Part shown: positions 1 to 5,011 of the stretch, one piece after another
How the letters are laid out: each line of letters starts with the position of its first letter
How positions within the stretch are numbered: the stretch's first letter is position 1
NCBI GenBank assembly: GCA_003542275.1
Contig: DPKY01000164.1
Coordinates: forward strand, 1 to 6,037
DNA length: 6,037 nt
Source of the DNA: Methylococcaceae bacterium
GTDB lineage: Bacteria > Pseudomonadota > Gammaproteobacteria > Methylococcales > Methylomonadaceae
Direction of reading: 5' to 3'
Notes under the pieces: generated by a model
Database searches by the model: none
What the model was told of the DNA's origin: nothing
The model's input: the letters and a program-made list of their open reading frames with translations, nothing else
Position numbers and translations under genes: made by a program

Positions 1-1048
1 CTTGACTACTATGCAGCGCTGCAGAGCCAATAATCAACCCGTCACGCACAATCACCCAATAATCCTGAATTTCCATTTCAATTTTTTCACGCGAGCGTTT
101 TGCAAGCAGGCCTTTATCCTCTAGTGGTTTTATCAACGCTAAAATGCCACCAATGTCATTGAGCGTTGCTTGACGACAAATCTCATAAGGCGTGGCGCTA
201 ATGAGTGTCCCAACCCCATCATGGGTAAACAATTCTTGTAGCAACGCGCCATCTAACTGACGACTGAGCAAATGCACACGTTCAATGCCCGCCTGACAGC
301 TTTCAATGGCCGCGCTGAGAGGTTGATGTACCATATCGTGCAAATTATCATTTTTTTGAATTAAATCGAGCGCTTCTTGCGTCGTTAATTGGGCAATCAC
401 TTTTTGTGTTTGACTATCAAGACACTGCTCTTCTGTTAAAAAAATGAGCTTTTGTGCCTTAAGTGCAATGGCAACAGCTGTAGCGACTTGTTCAGCCGAT
501 AAATTAAACACATCGCCACTGGGTGAATAACCAATGGGTGAGATAAGCACCAAATTATTTTGCTCAAGTTGCGCATGAATGGCCGCACTGTTAATTTTGC
601 GTACGGCGCCCGTGTGCAAATAATCCACGCCATCAATAACACCAATGGGTCTTGCGACAACAAAATTGCCAGATGCCACTTTCAGCTCTGAATTTTCCAT
701 CGGGGAATTCGCCAGCCCCATAGACAATTGCGCTTCAATTTCCACGCGAACAAAGCCAGCCGCTTCTTTTACGCATTGCAATGCCACGTCATCGGTGATG
801 CGAAGCCGATTAGAAAAATGGGCGCGATGCTGGCGTGTTTCTAATCGCTCATCAATCTGCGGACGAATACCATGCACCAAAACAAGACGAATGCCTAGGC
901 TACTCAAAAGGGCAAAATCGTGAATGAGTTTTTGAAACCTGTCGCGTTGTTTGAGCGCCTCGCCACCAAAATTGATCACAAACGTTTTATTGCGATGCGC
1001 TTGAATATAGGGCGAAGAGTCTCTAAACCAATGCACAAAACGTGTCAT
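1..1048 (-). CDS. argA: N-acetylglutamate synthase (amino-acid N-acetyltransferase), C-terminus cut by window edge
   Basis: Catalyses the first step of arginine synthesis: acetyl transfer from acetyl-CoA to L-glutamate in the cytoplasm. The minus-strand frame opens with ATG at 1046-1048 and stays open to base 1, giving 349 residues. E. coli ArgA has 443, so about 95 residues, most of the acetyltransferase domain, lie outside the window. Seen here: an amino-acid-kinase-like N-terminal domain with KTFVINFGGEAL (residues 21-32) and LGIRLVLVHGIRPQID (51-66), then VASGNFVVARPIGVIDGVDY (124-143) and DGALLQELFTHDGVGT (266-281). The GNAT domain begins near residue 290 with RQATLNDIGGILALIKPLE (292-310) and RSREKIEMEI (318-327). 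All match the classical ArgA pattern, not ArgJ or a stand-alone ArgB. In this family the kinase-like domain has no kinase activity and mediates arginine feedback inhibition. The start overlaps the upstream stop by 4 nt (ATGA), with a weak GGAA Shine-Dalgarno at 1057-1060. Identity is near certain. Confidence 0.96.
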   Translation of the reverse strand, partial: MTRFVHWFRDSSPYIQAHRNKTFVINFGGEALKQRDRFQKLIHDFALLSSLGIRLVLVHGIRPQIDERLETRQHRAHFSNRLRITDDVALQCVKEAAGFVRVEIEAQLSMGLANSPMENSELKVASGNFVVARPIGVIDGVDYLHTGAVRKINSAAIHAQLEQNNLVLISPIGYSPSGDVFNLSAEQVATAVAIALKAQKLIFLTEEQCLDSQTQKVIAQLTTQEALDLIQKNDNLHDMVHQPLSAAIESCQAGIERVHLLSRQLDGALLQELFTHDGVGTLISATPYEICRQATLNDIGGILALIKPLEDKGLLAKRSREKIEMEIQDYWVIVRDGLIIGSAALHSSQ

Positions 1049-2661
1049 GACAGCGTTTCCAGCGCTTTTTTGACTTCACGTAGCACACTTCCCCAGTCAC
1101 CACGCTGTGGCTGTCGAAATAAACGCATACTTTGATACCACACCGAGTTGCTACGCCCCAAAAGCCAACGCCAATCGGGCACGGCAGTAATGAGTGTCCA
1201 AACAGGTAAATTTAACGCGCCGGCTAAATGTACCGGCGACGAATCAACGGAAATCAGTAAATCCACATTGGCAAGCAACGCCGCTGAATCGGTGAAGTCG
1301 TGAATATAATCGCTCACATCAAGGATATTCAATGGACTTTCTAAGCACTGAGCGCGGGCTTTATCGCCAAGTTGCAAACTGATCCAAGTGATGTGCGGCA
1401 AGGTACTCAAACAAGCAAATTCCGCTAACGCAATCGAGCGATTAGCGTCGTTAGAATGCACCGGATTGCCCGCCCACACCAACGCAATTTTTTTATTTGC
1501 AGCAGGGGTCTGCGATGCTAACCACTGTTGCCACCATGCTGATTTTTGCGCATTGACGGATAAATAGGGTACGTTGCAAGGCAAATTTTCCAAGGTGGTT
1601 TGAAACCAATAAGGCAAGGCGAGAGGAAAAACCCAAAAATCATACTGAGCGGTGTGTTGCTCACCGTTTTCAAGGACACGATCCACCCAAACAATCGTTT
1701 TAAACAATGCCACCAGCGGCGTTGTCACCAGCACCCAAACTATTGCCCCCTGCGCTTTTAAATGCTGGGCATAGCGCACAAACTGAATCATATCCCCAAA
1801 TCCTTGCTCGGAATGAATGAGAATCGTTTGGCCTTGCAATGACTCGCCTTGCCACTGTTTTGCTTGGAGCGCGGGCGGATTGGGTTTACTTGGATTGGTA
1901 TTGTTTGGATGATAAAACCATTGATACTGCGCCCACCCTGCTTTTAATTCCCCCATGAGCATCAGTAGCAACGCAAAATTGTAGTGTGCATCAATAAAAT
2001 GCGGGTCGAGTTCAATCGCGCGGGCAAAATATTTTGCAGAGCGGTCAAATTGCGAGAGATGTTTTAAGACAAGGCCTAAATTACTGTGTGCTTTGGCGTG
2101 ATTAGGATTATAATCAATAGCGAGTCGATATCTTTGCCCTGCCTCTTCGTATCGTGCCAATTTTTGCAACGTAACGCCATAGTTGTAATGTGCCTCGGCA
2201 TAGTCGGGGCGCAGCTGTAGCGCTGTTTTGTAACAGGTTTGCGCTTCATCTAGGCGATGTAATTTTTCTAAGGTAATGCCAAGATTATTGTGGGCAACAG
2301 CGAGAGTAGGTGCAATACGCACCGCGTATTGAAGGCATTTTAGCGCCTCCTCTAAGCGATTTTTCTCTTGATAAGTGTTGCCTAAATTACTCCAGGCTTC
2401 AGCGTCGTTAGGCGATAAATCGGCCGCTTTTTGTTTTGCGGCAAGCGAATCATCAATGTGCCCTTGTGCTTGCAATACGGCGCCTAGCACTTTCCAGCCA
2501 AAGCCATGCTGGGGAAAACGCGCCGTTAACTCGCGTGCAACCGTGTGTGCCTCTGCATAGTTTTTCTGATTGTAGAGCGCGGCGAGTGCATTCACTTCGC
2601 TGGGGGTTGGCGCGGGCATCGCATTTTTTTTGGACGATTTGTTTAAAAGAGGCTTTTTCAT
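1045..2661 (-). CDS. TPR-repeat protein with C-terminal GT9/GT-B-like glycosyltransferase domain
   Basis: Protein of 538 residues, probably cytoplasmic, since no signal peptide is visible. Residues 20-50 carry a degenerate TPR helix pair, followed by regular 34-residue TPR units at about 55-88, 89-122, 123-156, 157-190 and 191-224, each with the Ala/Gly and Pro positions of the repeat, and a partial unit from 225. Residues about 278-538 resemble the heptosyltransferase-like (GT9, GT-B fold) domain often fused to bacterial TPRs: HSEQGFGDMIQFVRYA (283-298), VWAGNPVHSNDANRSI (395-410), ISVDSSPVHLAGALNLPVW (470-488), and a tail with DWRW, WYQSMRLFRQ and GDW. The likely role is sugar transfer to a protein or glycan, but the acceptor is unknown. 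ATG at 2661 was chosen because the longer frame opens with TTG at 2751 inside the tusA-like gene and would overlap it by 79 nt. The chosen start leaves an 11-nt gap, though without a good Shine-Dalgarno. ATG at 2619 (residue 15) is an alternative. The stop overlaps the argA start. Confidence 0.88.
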   Translation of the reverse strand: MKKPLLNKSSKKNAMPAPTPSEVNALAALYNQKNYAEAHTVARELTARFPQHGFGWKVLGAVLQAQGHIDDSLAAKQKAADLSPNDAEAWSNLGNTYQEKNRLEEALKCLQYAVRIAPTLAVAHNNLGITLEKLHRLDEAQTCYKTALQLRPDYAEAHYNYGVTLQKLARYEEAGQRYRLAIDYNPNHAKAHSNLGLVLKHLSQFDRSAKYFARAIELDPHFIDAHYNFALLLMLMGELKAGWAQYQWFYHPNNTNPSKPNPPALQAKQWQGESLQGQTILIHSEQGFGDMIQFVRYAQHLKAQGAIVWVLVTTPLVALFKTIVWVDRVLENGEQHTAQYDFWVFPLALPYWFQTTLENLPCNVPYLSVNAQKSAWWQQWLASQTPAANKKIALVWAGNPVHSNDANRSIALAEFACLSTLPHITWISLQLGDKARAQCLESPLNILDVSDYIHDFTDSAALLANVDLLISVDSSPVHLAGALNLPVWTLITAVPDWRWLLGRSNSVWYQSMRLFRQPQRGDWGSVLREVKKALETLS

Positions 2662-2667
2662 CGCGTG

Positions 2668-2680
2668 AAGCGTTACGCTT
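2668..2680. repeat. 13-bp palindrome across the tusA-like stop codon
   Basis: The sequence AAGCGT-T-ACGCTT is a perfect inverted repeat with 6-bp arms around one base. It spans the tusA-like stop codon (2673-2675) and ends 6 nt before the TPR gene start. On the plus strand a run of T follows, so it looks like a very small terminator for plus-strand RNA, but the stem is short (about 5 bp with a 3-nt loop) and no plus-strand gene precedes it. It could also fold in the junction between the two minus-strand genes and affect translation of the TPR gene. Function is unproven and it may be chance. Confidence 0.3.
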
Positions 2681-2903
2681 TTTTTATATAGAAAATTTTC
2701 ATAGTGTCTTGCGCTTGCGTAGCGAGTATCTCGTGGCAAGCTTGTTGACAAAAAACGCCAAAATCCAAGTGTGCAGCGGGGTCAGTCACGGTAATTTTTA
2801 CCACATCGCCTGCGTTAAGCGCATTTAATCCTTGTTTGAGTTTTAATAAAGGCATTGGGCAATGCAAACCCACGGCATCAATTTCCAGCGTATAAGGTAA
2901 CAT
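2673..2903 (-). CDS. TusA/SirA-family sulfur-carrier-like protein
   Basis: Small soluble protein of 76 residues, normal length for the TusA family, whose members carry persulfide sulfur on a conserved cysteine for tRNA thiolation, molybdenum cofactor synthesis or sulfur oxidation. Seen here: the N-terminal pattern DAVGLHCPMPLLKLKQGL (residues 9-26) with the CPxP signature C15-P16-M17-P18, C15 being the expected sulfur-binding residue. Then come the hydrophobic strand VVKITVTDPAA (34-44) and the helix start DFGVFCQQACHEIL (47-60), where TusA proteins usually read FC...GHE or similar. Here a second and third cysteine, C52 and C56, lie four residues apart. It is the first gene of the apparent minus-strand operon, 11 nt before the TPR gene, and is divergent from cysG. 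No clear Shine-Dalgarno precedes its ATG at 2901-2903. I cannot tell true TusA from the paralogous YedF/TusA-like groups, so no symbol is given. Confidence 0.88.
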   Translation of the reverse strand: MLPYTLEIDAVGLHCPMPLLKLKQGLNALNAGDVVKITVTDPAAHLDFGVFCQQACHEILATQAQDTMKIFYIKKA

Positions 2904-2992
2904 AAATTTTCAAGGCTAAAGTGAATCACACAGTTTTCAAAATGCTTATAATAACACTCTATCCCCCTCGTTGAAGCAGGACATTATTTTTT
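2904..2992. promoter_or_regulatory. Divergent intergenic region between the tusA-like gene and cysG
   Basis: This 89-bp region must hold the promoters for both the leftward tusA-like/TPR-GT/argA unit and rightward cysG. The clearest element is a plus-strand TATAAT at 2947-2952, described separately. On the minus strand, TATTAT (complement of 2948-2953) overlaps it almost exactly, so the two promoters may share the same melted region. Neither direction has a convincing -35 box. A 9-bp perfect dyad, GTGAATCAC (2921-2929), lies upstream of the cysG -10. Confidence 0.5.
2947..2952 (+). promoter_or_regulatory. Candidate -10 box for cysG (TATAAT)
   Basis: A perfect consensus TATAAT lies 40 bp before the cysG start codon. 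A TG pair sits at 2943-2944, one base too far upstream for a textbook extended -10. No good -35 hexamer is found at 16-18 bp; the position is occupied by part of the GTGAATCAC dyad, which would suit control by an activator or repressor. This reading comes from the sequence alone. Confidence 0.5.
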
Positions 2993-4384
2993 ATGGATTA
3001 TTTTCCGATTTTTCTCAAATTAGCCAAGCAACCGTGTTTAGTGGTTGGCGCAGGTAGCTGCGCCGCACGCAAAATTGAATTACTCGCGCGTGCAGGGGCG
3101 GAAATTACCGTTGTGGCGCATGATATTAGTGCGCAAGTGGCCGCAATGCAAGCCACGCATCGCCTCACGATTTATCGCAAATACGTTGAGCGCTCAGATA
3201 TAGAGGGCTATAAACTCGTGATTTCAGCCACCAATGATACCGCCGTCAACACACGCGTGAGTCAATATGCAACGCAAGCGGGCATTTGGGTTAACGTGGT
3301 GGACAGTCCCGCGCTCTGTCATTTTATTTTTCCCGCTATTGTGGATAGAGCGCCGTTAACGATTGCCATTTCTTCAGGGGGAGTGTCGCCTGTCTTGGCG
3401 CGACTTTTACGCGCAAAAATTGAAACGGTTATCGCCCCTAGTTATGGTGTGCTGGCGGGATTAGCCGAAAAATTCCGCGAGACGGTCAAAAAACAAATTT
3501 CACGCCCGGCTAATCGGCGCATTTTTTGGGAAAATGTGTTGCAAGGTCGCGTGGCAGAACTGGTCTTTGCTGGACAGCACGACGCCGCCGAGCGCGAATT
3601 AACGGACGCGATTGCACGCCTTGACACGCAAATGACCCACGCTGCCAGCGGTGAAGTGTATTTGATTGGCGCTGGGCCGGGCGCGGCAGATTTGCTCACA
3701 TTTCGCGCCCTGCGCTTGATGCAACAAGCCGATGTGGTGGTCTATGATCGCCTCGTGTCTGGTGAAATTTTAGATTTGGCACGGCGTGATGCCGAGAAAA
3801 TTTATGTTGGCAAGGAACGCAGTCAACACGCGCTGCCGCAAGACGATATTAACGATTTGCTCGTAAAATTGGCCAAAGAAGGCAAACGCGTTGCGCGACT
3901 TAAGGGCGGCGATCCTTTTATTTTTGGGCGTGGCGGGGAAGAAATTGAAACGCTGATGGCGCAACATATTGCGTTTCAAGTGGTGCCAGGTATCACCGCA
4001 GCAAATGGCTGTGCAAGTTATGCGGGCATTCCGCTCACGCACCGTGATTACGCGCAGTCGTGCGTTTTTGTGACGGGGCATCTCAAAGATGATTCCGTGC
4101 ATCTCAACTGGACACAACTCGCCGCGCCAAATCAGACGATTGTGATTTATATGGGACTTATTGGCCTTGAGAAAATTTGCGATGCGCTCATTGCACACGG
4201 TAGCGAGCCCACGCTCCCCATTGCGGTGATTGAAAAAGGCACCACCCCCGCGCAGCGCGTCATTGTGGGAACCCTCAGCACCTTGCCCACTAAAATTCGA
4301 CACGAGCGTCTTGAAGCCCCCACACTTATTATCATTGGTCATGTGGTGAGTTTACACGAAAAACTTCGCTGGTTTGCGCAGTGA
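2993..4384 (+). CDS. cysG: Siroheme synthase CysG (trifunctional: uroporphyrinogen-III methyltransferase / precorrin-2 dehydrogenase / sirohydrochlorin ferrochelatase)
   Basis: Makes siroheme from uroporphyrinogen III in the cytoplasm, the cofactor of assimilatory sulfite reductase and siroheme nitrite reductase. The product has 463 residues (E. coli 457) and carries both modules. The N-terminal CysG-B part has the NAD-binding LVVGAGSCAARK (residues 16-27), the catalytic aspartate D104 in NVVDSP, and S128 in AISSGG, the serine phosphorylated in the Salmonella enzyme. The C-terminal CysG-A methyltransferase starts near 220 with EVYLIGAGPGAADLLT and has VVYDRLVS (D252, equal to E. coli D248), YVGK (K274, equal to K270), RLKGGDPFIFGRGGEE (302-317), PGITAANGCASYAGIPLTHR (332-351) and IYMGL (M387, equal to M382). 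Every expected catalytic residue is present. ATG at 2993 follows an AGGA at 2978-2981, a rather long 11-nt spacing. It matches the start of E. coli CysG (MDHLPIF versus MDYFPIF). No operon partner is visible within the window. Confidence 0.97.
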   Translation: MDYFPIFLKLAKQPCLVVGAGSCAARKIELLARAGAEITVVAHDISAQVAAMQATHRLTIYRKYVERSDIEGYKLVISATNDTAVNTRVSQYATQAGIWVNVVDSPALCHFIFPAIVDRAPLTIAISSGGVSPVLARLLRAKIETVIAPSYGVLAGLAEKFRETVKKQISRPANRRIFWENVLQGRVAELVFAGQHDAAERELTDAIARLDTQMTHAASGEVYLIGAGPGAADLLTFRALRLMQQADVVVYDRLVSGEILDLARRDAEKIYVGKERSQHALPQDDINDLLVKLAKEGKRVARLKGGDPFIFGRGGEEIETLMAQHIAFQVVPGITAANGCASYAGIPLTHRDYAQSCVFVTGHLKDDSVHLNWTQLAAPNQTIVIYMGLIGLEKICDALIAHGSEPTLPIAVIEKGTTPAQRVIVGTLSTLPTKIRHERLEAPTLIIIGHVVSLHEKLRWFAQ

Positions 4385-4389
4385 ATAAC

Positions 4390-4423
4390 CCAGTAAATAG
4401 CCAGTAAATAGCAGTTTTTTTTT
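4390..4423 (+). repeat. 11-bp tandem repeat followed by a T-run, just after cysG
   Basis: CCAGTAAATAG occurs twice head to tail (4390-4400 and 4401-4411), then a partial third copy CAG, then nine T residues (4415-4423). It begins 5 nt after the cysG stop codon. The repeat supplies TAA and TAG in the unit, so read-through translation would end quickly. The two copies are in the same orientation, so they do not form a hairpin. I see no proper GC-rich stem before the T-run, so this is not a convincing intrinsic terminator. Replication slippage is the simplest origin. Confidence 0.6.
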
Positions 4424-4433
4424 AACAAAATCG

Positions 4434-4462
4434 TTGAATTTTACTGTTAAACTCCTTATCCT
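4434..4462 (+). promoter_or_regulatory. Candidate promoter for the cytochrome c gene
   Basis: TTGAAT (4434-4439) and TATCCT (4457-4462) lie 17 bp apart, a plausible sigma-70 pair (4 of 6 matches to each consensus). The 160-bp gap between cysG and the cytochrome gene is AT-rich and offers rivals: TTCAAC (4471-4476) with TATTGA (4494-4499), also 17 bp apart, and an extended -10-like TGTTAAACT at 4445-4453. The gap also holds a 10-bp AT palindrome, TTTAATTAAA (4477-4486). That the cytochrome gene has its own promoter is likely; which one is used cannot be told. Confidence 0.35.
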
Positions 4463-4531
4463 TTTCACTGTTCAACTTTAATTAAATTGAATGTATTGAA
4501 AAAAAGAAAAACAAATTTTTTACTTCCCCTT

Positions 4532-4538
4532 GAGAGGA
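4532..4538 (+). promoter_or_regulatory. Strong ribosome binding site fixing the cytochrome c start
   Basis: GAGAGGA lies 6 nt before ATG at 4545. This decides against the in-frame TTG at 4530, which would add five residues (MRGLF) before the signal peptide and would overlap the Shine-Dalgarno itself. It is the best ribosome binding site among the complete genes of the window. Confidence 0.85.
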
Positions 4539-4544
4539 TTATTT

Positions 4545-4883
4545 ATGAAAAAAGCACTTTTAGCTTTCGCTGGCGTTGCGTTAATTGGTTTAACTTCTTC
4601 TGCGTTTGCGGATGAAAAAACAGAAATCGGCGCAAAAATTTATGAACGCGCATTTGGTCGTGGTTGCGGCACTTGCCATGATATTTCATCAAACCCACAA
4701 TTATTTGATTTAGTGAAATCAGGTAAATTGTCACGCGCAAGCTTTGAACAAACATTAAAAGACGGTAAAGGCGGTATGCCAAAAGCGATTGCGGCGATCA
4801 TGGAAGTGGGCCCTGTGAAAAAAGCAGGCTACGGCGAAGATCAAGCTGTTGACGCACTTTATGCTTATTTAGGTAGCAAATAA
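4545..4883 (+). CDS. Small periplasmic monoheme class I cytochrome c
   Basis: Electron carrier exported through the Sec system and loaded with one covalent heme in the periplasm. The precursor has 112 residues. Residues 1-22 are a clear signal peptide: KK, a hydrophobic stretch (ALLAFAGVALIGL), then SSAFA with cleavage expected after A22. The mature protein is about 90 residues. The heme site is C41-G-T-C44-H45, and M78 in DGKGGMPKA (73-81) is the likely sixth, axial iron ligand. The C-terminal helix DQAVDALYAYLGSK (99-112) resembles the final helix typical of small class I cytochromes. It has its own strong ribosome binding site and a strong terminator, so it is probably transcribed alone; codons look biased to frequently used ones (GGT, CGT, GAA, AAA), which would suit high expression. 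The redox partner is unknown: it could serve a terminal oxidase, a nitrite reductase or sulfur oxidation. The nearby cysG is suggestive but not proof. Confidence 0.9.
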   Translation: MKKALLAFAGVALIGLTSSAFADEKTEIGAKIYERAFGRGCGTCHDISSNPQLFDLVKSGKLSRASFEQTLKDGKGGMPKAIAAIMEVGPVKKAGYGEDQAVDALYAYLGSK

Positions 4884-4909
4884 GCGATTATTCGTTTATT
4901 TTCGCTTAT
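4880..4909 (+). repeat. 8-bp inverted repeat enclosing the cytochrome c stop codon
   Basis: ATAAGCGA (4880-4887) and TCGCTTAT (4902-4909) are perfectly complementary, with a 14-nt AT-rich loop. The left arm contains the TAA stop codon. The right-arm core TCGCTTA reappears at 4925-4931 inside the loop of the terminator that follows, so the left arm could pair with either copy. It may protect the 3' end of the mRNA, or may be incidental. Confidence 0.5.
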
Positions 4910-4910
4910 C

Positions 4911-4951
4911 AAAAGCCGCATGAATCGCTTAAATCATGCGGCTTTTCTTTT
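4911..4951 (+). terminator. Strong intrinsic terminator after the cytochrome c gene
   Basis: AAAAGCCGCATGA (4911-4923) pairs perfectly with TCATGCGGCTTTT (4934-4946): a 13-bp stem with a 10-nt loop, followed by CTTTT. It starts 28 nt after the cytochrome stop codon and separates this gene from yadG. The A-run on the left side gives some potential on the opposite strand too, but no leftward gene ends here. Confidence 0.92.
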
Positions 4952-4973
4952 GCCGGCCTCTTTTCAAAAAAAC

Positions 4974-4982
4974 TGTTACACT
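4974..4982 (+). promoter_or_regulatory. Candidate extended -10 promoter for yadG-yadH
   Basis: TGTTACACT fits an extended -10 (TG, one base, then TACACT, four of six matching TATAAT). No -35 box is visible at the right distance, as expected for an extended -10 promoter. Transcription would start near 4989, giving a leader of only about 20 nt. It lies behind the cytochrome terminator, so yadG needs a promoter in this short gap. Confidence 0.4.
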
Positions 4983-5011
4983 ACGCGCACTATCACTTTT
5001 TCTTTATTGAT

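Noticed and set aside
645..1135. Two plus-strand open frames of 92 and 71 residues opposite argA.
   Set aside because: They are antisense to argA, whose reading is a clear family match for its full visible length.
2662..2751. A 30-residue N-terminal extension of the TPR protein from TTG at 2751.
   Set aside because: It starts with TTG inside the tusA-like gene and would overlap it by 79 nt. ATG at 2661 leaves a normal 11-nt operon gap, and the extra residues show no domain or signal.
2436..2828. A 130-residue plus-strand open frame across the TPR gene start and the tusA-like gene.
   Set aside because: It overlaps two well-supported minus-strand genes and its translation is low-complexity shadow sequence.
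2921..2932. A CRP- or FNR-type binding site before cysG.
   Set aside because: The GTGA and TCAC half-sites are separated by one base, not the six needed for CRP, and there is no TTGAT-N4-ATCAA for FNR.
3770..4342. A 190-residue minus-strand open frame opposite cysG.
   Set aside because: It lies wholly within cysG, whose frame is fully explained by a conserved enzyme. The antisense translation shows no recognisable motif and no ribosome binding site stands out.
4391..4446. A terminator hairpin after cysG formed by CAGTAAA (4402-4408) and TTTACTG (4440-4446).
   Set aside because: Seven AT-rich base pairs enclose a 31-nt loop, and the T-run lies within the loop, not after the stem.
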